DNA of 61,651 nucleotides. Source: Bacillus sp. FJAT-25509 (GTDB lineage: Bacteria > Bacillota > Bacilli > Bacillales > Bacillaceae_G). The notes below the pieces were generated by a model. The model was given only the letters and a program-made list of their open reading frames with translations. It did not search any database and had not been told where the DNA came from. Location: contig NZ_LJIZ01000012.1 in NCBI RefSeq assembly GCF_001420605.1, positions 111,988 to 173,638 of the forward strand, given 5' to 3'. Position numbers and translations under genes: made by a program. Below are positions 9,966 to 17,946 of the stretch, piece by piece. Position 1 is the first letter of the stretch; each line of letters starts with the position of its first letter.

Positions 9966-10817
9966 ATGGTATTAAAGTATGGAAGTCTTTTCTTAGTACT
10001 CCTTCTTACGTATTATAGCTTTAATCATTTTTATCGAAATAAAGAGAGATTTCCTAGTACTTTAAAATCAATTATCTCTTTATTGGTCGGTGTATCTTCA
10101 GCTACAATTAGTTTCTTAATCATGTTAACTACAAATTATAATGTATTATTATCAATCATTCTCAATCTATTACTAGTCATAATATTTTTGGTTTTATCGA
10201 AGAAACTATTTAATACTGGCAGTACTGAAATGTTACCGTCCTTGCTCGGTGCATTTATAGGGACTGTCATCGGATATATGACATTCAGTTCAAGCATAAG
10301 CGTCGCTATTGTGGATATTCTGTTTATCGTTTTCATTTATCTATTATTATTTTTCGTTGATCGAAAGCTAGTTTCAAATTCAAATCCCAAAAATAAGAAG
10401 AAGAGAGATCATGCCAAATCATCAAACAGTACAGTAGTGTTAACTTCAATCCTACTTATACTTGTCATCATATTTACTGTTAATTTGAATAAAGTAAAAG
10501 TTGGTATGATTGGGCAACCACAAAAGCAAGCTGCAAAACAAGATGATCAAAATGACCTTCAATACGCAACAATTCACGTAACGCCATCAGGTTTTAGTCC
10601 GAAAAATACAATCTTTAAACCTGCGACAATGACTAAAATTATTGTTGATGTTGATCAAGATGCCGGGGGCAATGCAAAATTATCCTCTACTGACTTAGGT
10701 ATTAACATTCCATTAAAAACCGGTAAAAATATTCTCTTATTAAATAATCCATTAAAAGGAGAATATAACATCTCATTGGAGCCTTCTAACTCTGTTGGTA
10801 AGTTGGTTGTTAAATAA
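9966..10817 (+). CDS. Unrecognised membrane protein with a C-terminal cupredoxin-like tail
   Basis: 283 residues, GAGGTG ribosome site, 27 bp after the TIGR03943 gene. About five hydrophobic segments (1-20, 30-60, 60-80, 90-130, 155-175) are joined by Lys-rich turns. An extracytoplasmic C-terminal domain of about 90 residues has the pattern of a cupredoxin/COX2-like beta sandwich (HVTPSGFSPKN, then KTGKNILLLNN and GEYNISLEP). The usual Cys and second His/Met copper ligands are absent. I do not recognise the family as a whole. Its position as last gene of a metal-related operon suggests an accessory role, but no function is claimed. Confidence 0.55.
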   Translation: MVLKYGSLFLVLLLTYYSFNHFYRNKERFPSTLKSIISLLVGVSSATISFLIMLTTNYNVLLSIILNLLLVIIFLVLSKKLFNTGSTEMLPSLLGAFIGTVIGYMTFSSSISVAIVDILFIVFIYLLLFFVDRKLVSNSNPKNKKKRDHAKSSNSTVVLTSILLILVIIFTVNLNKVKVGMIGQPQKQAAKQDDQNDLQYATIHVTPSGFSPKNTIFKPATMTKIIVDVDQDAGGNAKLSSTDLGINIPLKTGKNILLLNNPLKGEYNISLEPSNSVGKLVVK

Positions 10818-10820
10818 ATA

Positions 10821-10934
10821 TTTCAGACTGTTGACAAACGCTCGCTTTCTGCGGTGCTCATTACCGTCTAAGGTAACTCCGCTCCTCACCAGGCTTCGCG
10901 CCTCGAAAGACAAGCGCTTGCAATCAGTCTGAAA
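10821..10934. repeat. 114-bp GC-rich imperfect palindromic element
   Basis: The element is bounded by perfect 10-bp inverted termini TTTCAGACTG (10821-10830) and CAGTCTGAAA (10925-10934). Its interior is much richer in G and C than the flanks and contains further inverted segments (GCTTCGCGCC, AGCGCTTG). It has no ORF and starts right after a stop codon. It resembles the short palindromic intergenic repeats found in many copies in Bacillaceae genomes. Only one copy occurs in this window. Confidence 0.6.
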
Positions 10935-10965
10935 ATCAATTTTTTGAACTATGTTTACACACTGA

Positions 10966-11004
10966 AATCCACAAGTAATTGGTTTTACTTGTGGATTCTT
11001 TTTT
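10966..11004 (+). terminator. Rho-independent terminator after the HupE operon
   Basis: A perfect 13-bp stem AATCCACAAGTAA / TTACTTGTGGATT with a 6-base loop is followed by CTTTTTT. Confidence 0.85.
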
Positions 11005-11162
11005 GTATAAAGAGTATAGTACCGTTGAATAATCTTATTATCTAATACCTAATCCTAATAAAATTTTAAAGTTTATCACATTTCTATCACAATTTTACTT
11101 TAGAATTTAGAAGTTGTTTTATTTTCTAATTCACTCTAATAGATATGAGGTGACATAAAAAA

Positions 11163-12803
11163 ATGAAAATCCGAGTTATAGGGTTTTCTTTCTTACTATT
11201 ATTGATTGCTGCTACTTTATTTCCATCCTTAGCATCAGCACATGCTTATATCATCAAATCTACGCCTTCAGAGAATCAAGTTTTTGTGAATTCTCCTCAA
11301 CGTATTCAAATAAAGTTTGATGAATCAGTGCAGTCTGCATTTCATTCTTTACAAGTTTTAGATGAATCAGGTAATCGAGTTGATTTGCAAAATGGAAAAA
11401 TAAATAAGCAAAATCATTCAATTTTAGAGGGGAACTTAAAACCTAATTTACCAGATGGAAATTATCATATTGCATGGAAAGTGATTTCCAGTGACGGACA
11501 TTCAGTAAACGGTGTAATTCCATTCAGAGTTGGAAAGGTTGATGGTTCATCAGCGATTTCCAATAAAGCAAACCAATCCTTACCCAACACAGACGTAATG
11601 GGAACCTACTGGATTGAATATATGAGTTTACTTTTATTTGTTGGACTTTTATTTTTTTGTTTATTCGTTTACAAAAGCGATCAGAAAAATAGAATGATTG
11701 CCTTTAAAAATTCTAAAGCTTTATTGTTAATCTTCTATTTTGGAATTTTATTTAGTGTTCTGTTCAGCCTTTTTGTTGAAACAAAAAACTATGCAAATGG
11801 TTCATGGCAAAGTATTTTCCACAAAGATTTGTTATTGGAAACAATAAAGAGTACGAAATTCGGAAATGTATGGGTAATCCAACTTCTTCTACTTATTGTT
11901 TTAGCTAATTCGTTATATATGGCCTGGAAAAGTGAGCAAAAATCTTCATTTTATTGGTGGTTAAGTGCTTTATTGGTTAGCTTTTTCTTACTAATCTCAA
12001 AAGCTTTTATCGGTCACGCATCAATGCAAAATGATTTTTTACCAATTTTGCTTGATTCCATTCATTTACTCGCAGTTTCGATTTGGCTAGGAGGATTAAT
12101 AGGAATCAGTTATTTACTTCCTAAAATTCAAAAGAAACATGAGAAAAATGAGAATTATTGGAAAACCACTCAACGATATTCTATTTGGGCGACTTTATCT
12201 GTAACTTTACTTATAGGAACAGGAATTTATGCAAGCTTAAAGTATGTACCTAACTTTTATGCTTTATTACATACAACCTATGGCAAAGTTTTATGTGGAA
12301 AAGTTATCTTATTTGTGATCATGCTAATTTTAGGGTTTATTCATTTTATCAAAGGAAAAAGTAGCAAAAATAAACTAGGAAAGTCAGTTTGGCTTGAAAT
12401 AAGTATAGGAATCATCGTTCTTATCCTAACATCCTTATTAACAAACCTACCTACAGCATTGGAATCCCCTGGTCCTTTTAATGACACAAAGCAAAATAAA
12501 GGATATTCAATTTCATTGCATGCTACTCCGAACATAGTCGGTAAAAACACATTTAAAATAAATATACGTGACAAAAACAATAAACCTGTGTCTTCTATCC
12601 AACAAGTCACGCTTACCTTTAAAAACACTGACATGAATATGGGAACTAACACAACTCAAGTTAAAGAAACTTCGTCAGGTGTTTATGAAGCGCAAGGATA
12701 TTTTACAGATATGGCAGGTCATTGGAATGTAAAAGTCCATATTCTAACTAACTCTCTTGATTCGGTAGATGCGGATTTTAAATATATAGTAGGAAGTAAA
12801 TAG
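11163..12803 (+). CDS. ycnJ: CopC-CopD-YtkA fusion copper protein YcnJ
   Basis: 546 residues, close to the size of B. subtilis YcnJ. A signal peptide ends at Ala26, leaving His27 as first mature residue. A CopC domain (27-125) follows, with Cu(II)-type ligands His27 and the Asp-Gly-His113 segment. Eight or so membrane helices form a CopD domain (about 145-425), and a YtkA/FixH-like extracytoplasmic domain closes the protein (about 445-545, with Met-rich TDMNMG). YcnJ is known as a copper acquisition protein. RBS GAGGTG. The ycnI gene follows after 30 bp, but the copper repressor gene ycnK that accompanies them in B. subtilis is not present here. Confidence 0.92.
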   Translation: MKIRVIGFSFLLLLIAATLFPSLASAHAYIIKSTPSENQVFVNSPQRIQIKFDESVQSAFHSLQVLDESGNRVDLQNGKINKQNHSILEGNLKPNLPDGNYHIAWKVISSDGHSVNGVIPFRVGKVDGSSAISNKANQSLPNTDVMGTYWIEYMSLLLFVGLLFFCLFVYKSDQKNRMIAFKNSKALLLIFYFGILFSVLFSLFVETKNYANGSWQSIFHKDLLLETIKSTKFGNVWVIQLLLLIVLANSLYMAWKSEQKSSFYWWLSALLVSFFLLISKAFIGHASMQNDFLPILLDSIHLLAVSIWLGGLIGISYLLPKIQKKHEKNENYWKTTQRYSIWATLSVTLLIGTGIYASLKYVPNFYALLHTTYGKVLCGKVILFVIMLILGFIHFIKGKSSKNKLGKSVWLEISIGIIVLILTSLLTNLPTALESPGPFNDTKQNKGYSISLHATPNIVGKNTFKINIRDKNNKPVSSIQQVTLTFKNTDMNMGTNTTQVKETSSGVYEAQGYFTDMAGHWNVKVHILTNSLDSVDADFKYIVGSK

Positions 12804-12833
12804 TTAATTACATTCAAAGGAGACTAACAAAAA

Positions 12834-13457
12834 ATGAAAAAATTCTTTTCAAAAACGACTAAAATTATCGCTTCAGCATTCGCGATGACAATGTTCTTTA
12901 CTGGAATTGCAAGTGCGCATGTTGTAGTAAATCCTAAAATTTCAACCCCTGGCGCTTGGGAAACATACACAATGAAAGTACCATCTGAAAAAGAAATAGC
13001 TACAACAAAAGTTACACTTAAAATCCCTTCAAAATTTGAATTTGTTTCATATCAACCTATCCCAGGATGGAAGTTTAGCGAAACAAAAGATGCAAACGGT
13101 ACTGTTACATCCGTAACTTGGAGTGCACAAAACGAAGGTATTTTAGCAGGACAATTTCAACAATTCGTATTTATGGCCAAAAACCCAGACGCTGAAGTAA
13201 ATGGAGCTTGGGATGCATACCAATATTATAAAGATGGCAGTATTGTTGAGTGGACTGGTGACGAAAAATCAGAAGCACCACACTCGATTACAAATATTGT
13301 AAAAGACACAACTGCAAAAGGTGAAACTGTTAAAGCTACGGAAGTTAAGAAAGATACTGAAAAATCAAATTCAAGTAATACCTCTTTGGTTATGTCGATT
13401 GTGGCAGCTGTTCTTTCGGTGATTGCTTTATTGATTGCGATTCTTAAGAAGAAATAA
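12834..13457 (+). CDS. ycnI: YcnI, DUF1775 copper-binding membrane protein
   Basis: 207 residues with AAGGAG ribosome site. The signal peptide ends in Ala-Ser-Ala, so His29 becomes the N-terminal residue, the histidine that the DUF1775 family uses to bind Cu(II). A GAWETY segment holds the characteristic Trp. A Lys/Ser-rich linker leads to one C-terminal membrane helix (about 186-204) with a KKK end, giving an extracytoplasmic anchored domain. It probably acts with YcnJ as copper chaperone; the pair forms a two-gene operon ending in a terminator at 13465. Confidence 0.92.
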   Translation: MKKFFSKTTKIIASAFAMTMFFTGIASAHVVVNPKISTPGAWETYTMKVPSEKEIATTKVTLKIPSKFEFVSYQPIPGWKFSETKDANGTVTSVTWSAQNEGILAGQFQQFVFMAKNPDAEVNGAWDAYQYYKDGSIVEWTGDEKSEAPHSITNIVKDTTAKGETVKATEVKKDTEKSNSSNTSLVMSIVAAVLSVIALLIAILKKK

Positions 13458-13464
13458 GATTATG

Positions 13465-13495
13465 TGAGGGAGTCCCCGAGACCCCTCATTTTTTT
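13465..13495 (+). terminator. Terminator of ycnJ-ycnI
   Basis: TGAGGG (13465-13470) pairs with CCCTCA (13483-13488), followed by seven T. Confidence 0.8.
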
Positions 13496-13528
13496 ATGGG
13501 AATGATGTAGCGAAGTTGAGGCTCAGCT

Positions 13529-13641
13529 GCAATTAAATTTGTTAGAATAGCAAACAAATGAAGATATGCTGCAAATAAAATCTGATAATCGCAAATAAAT
13601 TTGGCAGAACTGCAATTAAACCCAGATGAATCACAAATAAA
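13529..13641. repeat. Six-unit intergenic array, 21-bp period
   Basis: A degenerate 9-mer GCAA(A/T)NAAA recurs at 13529, 13550, 13571, 13591, 13612 and 13633, i.e. spacings 21, 21, 20, 21, 21. The intervening 12 bases vary. It lies between the convergent ycnI and cotJ transcripts. The 20-bp step breaks any reading frame, so it is not a coding repeat. No gene is seen in 13642-13891 either. Confidence 0.7.
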
Positions 13642-13891
13642 CTTTATTATTACCCATACTAGTAGAGGTATTATGGCCTTGAATACATTACAATAGAAGT
13701 TCATTTCAAATGGAAAACTAGCAAATATGCTCTATAGAATAAAAACTTGATAAAAATTGGCTAATTATCTTTAAAAAAGAACAATTTTATCAACCTAAAA
13801 TAAATCCTCCCCCTTTAGCTACATTTCAATTTTATTTATTTAAACTGAGTAATGAAGAAGCCCAATTATTCCAAACATGACAAATAAATAA

Positions 13892-13924
13892 AACCTGTTC
13901 CCGATAAAATACAAGGAACAGGTT
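13892..13924 (-). terminator. Terminator of cotJABC
   Basis: AACCTGTTCC / GGAACAGGTT stem (13892-13901 with 13915-13924); on the minus strand it is followed by TTTTATTTATTT. Confidence 0.8.
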
Positions 13925-13942
13925 CAATATAATATCAATCAA

Positions 13943-14512
13943 CTAAAATATCTTCCGCTGTTGTCGATCATCCTTCAAAATTTCTACAGCTTCTCTAAAT
14001 CTCTGTGAATGAATAATTTCACGTTCTCTTAAAAATCTTAAACTATCATTTAAATCCGGGTCATCAGAAAGATCAATGATCCATTGATATGTTGCCCTAG
14101 CCTTTTCTTCAGCTGCAATATCTTCATATAAATCCGCAATAGGATCTCCTTTAGCTTGAATATAAGCGGTAGTGAACGGTACACCATCTGAATTATGGTA
14201 GAACAATGCACTATCATGAGATGCATAATGTGTATCTAAGCCTGCAGATTTCATTTGGTCTGGAGTTGCATCTTTTGTTAACTTATAAATCATCGTAGCA
14301 ATCATTTCTAAATGAGCAAATTCCTCTGTACCGATATCCGTTAAAAGTCCAATAACTTTATCTGGAATAGAATATCGTTGATTTAAGTATCTTAAAGCAG
14401 CCGCTAGCTCACCATCCGCTCCTCCATATTGTTCGACTAAAAATTTGGCAAGCATCGGGTTACAAGTACTTACTTTAACTGGATATTGTAATTTTTTTTG
14501 ATAAACCCACAT
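13943..14512 (-). CDS. cotJC: Spore coat protein CotJC, manganese-catalase-like
   Basis: 189 residues, the normal CotJC length, with ribosome site GAAGGAGGGAG. The protein is a ferritin-like di-metal four-helix bundle of the manganese catalase family. Visible ligands include Glu in the GTEEFAHLE segment (two Glu and a His), and the second EDIAAEEKARATYQWI plus REREIIHSQRF segments. CotJC is a component of the spore coat or outer forespore layer. It is last of three genes (cotJA, cotJB, cotJC) read leftwards with short gaps and a terminator behind. Confidence 0.95.
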   Translation of the reverse strand: MWVYQKKLQYPVKVSTCNPMLAKFLVEQYGGADGELAAALRYLNQRYSIPDKVIGLLTDIGTEEFAHLEMIATMIYKLTKDATPDQMKSAGLDTHYASHDSALFYHNSDGVPFTTAYIQAKGDPIADLYEDIAAEEKARATYQWIIDLSDDPDLNDSLRFLREREIIHSQRFREAVEILKDDRQQRKIF

Positions 14513-14527
14513 GAATACTCCCTCCTT

Positions 14528-14791
14528 CTAAACTTGCCATGGCCATGGGCCTTTATGCCAGTTCCAGTTTTGATCTGAATAACTGCCACCAAATTGATAT
14601 AATGGTCCATATTTTGATTCGAAATTAGCTTCGATTTGCTTTTTATATTGAACATATTGATTAAATTGGTTGATTGCATTTTGATCATTGGGATGAGTAT
14701 CTAAATATAAAGTTAGTTCTACAAGTACGAAGTCAACAGCTTGCAGTTCCTCTAAATCCTGATAATACTCTGGAGGAAGTTGCTCAGTCAT
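14528..14791 (-). CDS. cotJB: Spore coat peptide assembly protein CotJB
   Basis: 87 residues with AGGAGGGA ribosome site. The sequence MTEQLPPEYYQDLEELQAVD, then LYLDTHPNDQNAI and a Trp/Gly-rich C-terminus, is typical of CotJB. It is a small acidic protein with no membrane segment, needed for CotJC coat assembly in B. subtilis. The gene begins within 3 bp of the cotJA stop, so the two are probably translationally coupled. Confidence 0.95.
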   Translation of the reverse strand: MTEQLPPEYYQDLEELQAVDFVLVELTLYLDTHPNDQNAINQFNQYVQYKKQIEANFESKYGPLYQFGGSYSDQNWNWHKGPWPWQV

Positions 14792-14793
14792 TC

Positions 14794-15036
14794 TTAATCC
14801 CTCCTAGCTTTATATGGATTTTCGTAATAGTCATAAAACACTTTCCATAAAGTACCCTTTTTTAATGCCTCTTTGTAAGAAAATTGCTCTAGTCCTGGTG
14901 GCTGAAACCCTAAATATAAGTGTGGAGGTGTAGAGTAATATTTTGTACCAATTGGTGGACACGGGTCATTTGGGCCATGAAAAACATTCCATGATTTCAC
15001 AGGGGTAAATTGAAGTCCTTGATTATTTTCGTTCAA
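14794..15036 (-). CDS. cotJA: Spore coat associated protein CotJA
   Basis: 80 residues from TTG 15036, chosen because TTGAGGGAGTGATCAG precedes it at good spacing and the resulting length fits CotJA (about 82 residues); an upstream ATG at 15066 would place the ribosome site inside the gene. The protein shows the Pro-rich CotJA motifs DPCPPIGTKYY and PPHLYLGFQPPGLEQFS and the C-terminal KGTLWKVFYDYYENPY. First gene of the cotJ operon, 73 bp after the amine oxidase stop. Confidence 0.93.
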   Translation of the reverse strand: MNENNQGLQFTPVKSWNVFHGPNDPCPPIGTKYYSTPPHLYLGFQPPGLEQFSYKEALKKGTLWKVFYDYYENPYKARRD

Positions 15037-15077
15037 ACTGATCACTCCCTCAAATAAAAAAGACATCCACTATTTCC

Positions 15078-15107
15078 ACTATATTCGAGTAAAATATAAA
15101 AAATGAA
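15078..15107 (-). promoter_or_regulatory. Weak candidate sigma-E promoter of cotJ
   Basis: On the minus strand TTCATTTT (15107-15100), a 14-base spacer and AATATAGT (15085-15078) partly match the sigma-E pattern (-35 ATATT-like, -10 CATACANT). cotJ is sigma-E dependent in B. subtilis. The -10 match is only about 5 of 8. Confidence 0.25.
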
Positions 15108-15109
15108 TT

Positions 15110-16591
15110 TTATCGTTCTTGCAAAGCTCGGGTATTTACTTCAAATGCAGAACGTATTCCAGATTCGACTGCACCTTCAATCCATGCAGGTGCTGATGAT
15201 GTATGTTCTCCGGCAAAGTGTACTCTACCCTCAGGTGTAGCGATATATGGCGTCAGCTCTCTATTTTGTTCAGGCTTAAACATTGAAAACGCTCCTCCAG
15301 AGTATGGATAAAGAGCCCAGCTATGTGTGTAACCTGTAATAAATTCTGTATATACTTGTTTACCATGTATAGTCGCCAAATCTTTTAATGCATTCATAAT
15401 GCGATCATTTTCTGACATACTATCCCAAATCAATGCATCGTCTTCCCAAGTGTAACTAGCTAAAATGATTCCTGACCCGTTATTCCCATTATGATTGCTT
15501 GGGTAGTAAGCAAATCGAATAGGTAAATCTGTAATTAATTTCCCACCTAATGTCCCATCCTTTTCCCAAAATCTACTTTTAAATTGGAGTCCAATTTTTG
15601 TAGAAGGAACATAGTGTAATTCTCGAATTGCTTTCCATTTATTATAAGAAAATGAGTTTCTTGGAATCACTTCAATGAAATTTAATAATGAAAAGGGGAT
15701 AGTAATAATGGCATAGTCAGCAGTAGTTTGATAAGGCAGATGGCTTGTATAATGATCTGAGTGAATTGTTACTTGATTATTTTCTTGCACTATTTTTTTC
15801 ATTTTTTGACCAAAGTATATATTCTCCTTTAATTGTGTTAAAAACTTTCTAGGTAGTAGATCATTCCCCCCGGTAATCTCGTATAGCTTAATTTCCTTTG
15901 AAAGTAATACAATGAACTCTCTTAAAATAGCAGTAAAGGCAAGCTCAGGAAATCCTTCCATCCCTTGAAGTACCTTCACTTTTTCTGCAGCACCAGGTGA
16001 CAATGGTGTTCCGATTGGATTATATCTTAAAAATGAATCCATCGAATGATTATCATAATTTTCAATAATAGTTTTCCAGTTCTCATCAGGATTTTGATTA
16101 ATAAAGTCAATTAAAGTTTTTAACGATCTTTCAATTAACTGATCAACATTTACTCCTTTTTCATCGGCCGATACACGATAGCCTAAAATATCTGGATTTT
16201 GTTCGTATAACTTTTGCGTTGTTTTTACGCCATTTACATAGATAATATCCTCTGATTTCCCATTTATAAAGTCATTCACTTTTAATTTAAATTTATTAAT
16301 ATATTCAAGTACAAGCTTGTGATTAGAAGCAATACGCATTGCACCCAATTCCAAATATTGATCATTAATAAAAGGTGCTCTTTTCGTATAAATCCGACCA
16401 CCTACTCGACCATTTGCTTCTAAAATCGTCACTTCATGTCCTGCTTCCTTTAATAAAGAAGCTGCTACTAAACCAGAAATTCCCGCTCCTACTATAACAA
16501 TCTTTTTCGGATTAGTTGTCCGCTCTAGTCCATTTTGTATTAAAGTAACCATTTCATCCTTCGATAAACGCCTACCAGATGTACTATTCAT
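15110..16591 (-). CDS. Flavin-containing monoamine oxidase family protein
   Basis: 493 residues, RBS AGGAGAGGG. Residues 31-60 are a Rossmann FAD-binding segment ([17 protein letters not shown]) with the [10 protein letters not shown] motif after it. The C-terminal [20 protein letters not shown] is the second FAD-contacting signature of amine oxidases. No signal peptide is seen, so it is cytoplasmic or in the mother cell. It oxidises an amine or L-amino acid with release of hydrogen peroxide and ammonia; the substrate cannot be assigned. It lies directly upstream of cotJABC in the same direction without a clear terminator, so co-expression with the coat catalase-like CotJC is possible. Confidence 0.85.
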   Translation of the reverse strand: MNSTSGRRLSKDEMVTLIQNGLERTTNPKKIVIVGAGISGLVAASLLKEAGHEVTILEANGRVGGRIYTKRAPFINDQYLELGAMRIASNHKLVLEYINKFKLKVNDFINGKSEDIIYVNGVKTTQKLYEQNPDILGYRVSADEKGVNVDQLIERSLKTLIDFINQNPDENWKTIIENYDNHSMDSFLRYNPIGTPLSPGAAEKVKVLQGMEGFPELAFTAILREFIVLLSKEIKLYEITGGNDLLPRKFLTQLKENIYFGQKMKKIVQENNQVTIHSDHYTSHLPYQTTADYAIITIPFSLLNFIEVIPRNSFSYNKWKAIRELHYVPSTKIGLQFKSRFWEKDGTLGGKLITDLPIRFAYYPSNHNGNNGSGIILASYTWEDDALIWDSMSENDRIMNALKDLATIHGKQVYTEFITGYTHSWALYPYSGGAFSMFKPEQNRELTPYIATPEGRVHFAGEHTSSAPAWIEGAVESGIRSAFEVNTRALQER

Positions 16592-16720
16592 GTTCCCTCT
16601 CCTAAAAAATTATTTTAGTTCATAAGATTTTTATTCAGTGAAATATTTCATTAGAATAACAAATCGTTTTATGCATTAATTTTTTTGGGAATTTTTAACA
16701 GTTTTAATATGAGATTTTAA

Positions 16721-16749
16721 TAAAAAAACACTCACTTCAAAAGTGAGTG
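16721..16749 (-). terminator. Terminator of the ring-cleaving dioxygenase gene
   Basis: CACTCACTT / AAGTGAGTG stem (16729-16737 with 16741-16749), followed on the minus strand by TTTTTTT. Confidence 0.85.
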
Positions 16750-16760
16750 CTTTCTAACGA

Positions 16761-17738
16761 TTATTCTTTCACAAATTCCTTCGTACTTCTTACAGTATCA
16801 ATATGACGAACCATTCCTTCAATTTCATCACGTTTTGGTTCTAAGAATGGAGGTAATGATAACTTTTCACCAAGTGTATCGTAAGGTTCGTCTCCCATAA
16901 ATCCTGGTCCATCTGTTGCAAATTCGAATAGAATTTGTGGGGCAACTCTTGCGTATAAAGATTCAAAGAAATGACGATCTACATAACCAGAGTTTGGTAA
17001 TCTAAATGAGTCAAGACGTTTAATCCACTCTTTTAATACAGCTGTATCTTCTACACGGAATGCGACATGGTGAACGGTACCAAAGCCTTGGAAGCTTTGA
17101 GGTAATATTTCATTATGCTCCGCAATAATTTGTGCGCCGTTTCCACCTTCACCGACTTCGAATAAGTGGAATGAATCTTCTTTATCAATTTCTTTAAATA
17201 AAAGTACTTTTTCAACTACTTCTTTAAAGAATTCGAAATTAGCTACTCGGATAAAAATTGGTCCTAGTCCTGTAATTGCGTATTCTAATGGGATTGGTCC
17301 TTTTTGCCATGGTGTGCCTGAAGCAATGCCTTTATTATGCTCATCTGAAATTAATTGATATTGTTGGTCATCGAAATCAATAAAAGATAATGTTTTCTTA
17401 CCAAATTGTGTTTTGATTCCTGAGTGTTTCACTTCTAATCGGTCAAAACGCTTCACCCAATAATCTAATGCTGCATCAGTTGGTACTCGGAAAGATGTTT
17501 TTGAAATTTCATTTGTTCCATGCACTCCTTTTGGAATTCCAGGGAAATCGAAAAATGTCATGTCCGTTCCTGCACTTCCCTTATCGTCTGCGAAGAATAA
17601 ATGATACGTTTGAATATCGTCCTGATTGACCGTTTTCTTTACTAAACGCATTCCTAAAACATAAGTAAAAAATTCATAGTTTTTTTCTGCACTGCTAGTT
17701 ATTGCTGTTACATGATGGATCCCTTTTAAGCCGTTCAT
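16761..17738 (-). CDS. Ring-cleaving dioxygenase of the VOC family (MhqA/MhqE/MhqO-like)
   Basis: 325 residues, RBS TGGAGG. Two glyoxalase/VOC modules: the first begins GIHHVTAITSS (metal His near 8), the second TVHHVAFRVEDT (near 215) with a closing LFEFATDGPGF segment that supplies the Glu ligand. These are the 2-His-1-carboxylate positions of type I extradiol dioxygenases. The B. subtilis homologues MhqA, MhqE and MhqO act in detoxification of hydroquinones and catechols and are repressed by MhqR. A perfect MhqR-type palindrome 121 bp upstream supports that assignment. Which paralogue it matches best I cannot tell. Confidence 0.9.
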   Translation of the reverse strand: MNGLKGIHHVTAITSSAEKNYEFFTYVLGMRLVKKTVNQDDIQTYHLFFADDKGSAGTDMTFFDFPGIPKGVHGTNEISKTSFRVPTDAALDYWVKRFDRLEVKHSGIKTQFGKKTLSFIDFDDQQYQLISDEHNKGIASGTPWQKGPIPLEYAITGLGPIFIRVANFEFFKEVVEKVLLFKEIDKEDSFHLFEVGEGGNGAQIIAEHNEILPQSFQGFGTVHHVAFRVEDTAVLKEWIKRLDSFRLPNSGYVDRHFFESLYARVAPQILFEFATDGPGFMGDEPYDTLGEKLSLPPFLEPKRDEIEGMVRHIDTVRSTKEFVKE

Positions 17739-17858
17739 ACGAATTCCTCCATTTAAAGTAGTTATTTATATATAAGCTCTTTTATTTTGTGAATCTATTG
17801 CTGAAGAATACTAAAAAAATTAGTAAAAAGTTAGTGAAAATTTATTTTGAATTCAAGA

Positions 17859-17876
17859 TATCTCGAATTCGAGATA
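17859..17876. promoter_or_regulatory. MhqR-type operator, perfect 18-bp palindrome
   Basis: TATCTCGAATTCGAGATA is a perfect palindrome that matches the MhqR operator pattern known from B. subtilis (tATCTcgaAtTCgAGATa). It lies between the cydC terminator and the dioxygenase start, so it most likely controls the latter in response to quinones. No mhqR gene lies in this window. Confidence 0.85.
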
Positions 17877-17910
17877 AATATATCATGTAATTCATCTTCC
17901 GTCAAATAGT

Positions 17911-17946
17911 CAAAAAAAAATGACTCAGACAAATTTGTCAAAGTCA
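17911..17946 (-). terminator. Terminator of cydABDC
   Basis: TGACTCAGACAAA / TTTGTCAAAGTCA stem (17921-17946) overlapping the cydC stop, with nine T following on the minus strand. Confidence 0.85.

Noticed and set aside
13486-13704. 72-codon minus-strand ORF in the ycnI-cotJ gap
   Set aside because: It overlaps the 21-bp repeat array and a terminator, has no ribosome site, and the frame is an accident of the A/T-rich repeats.
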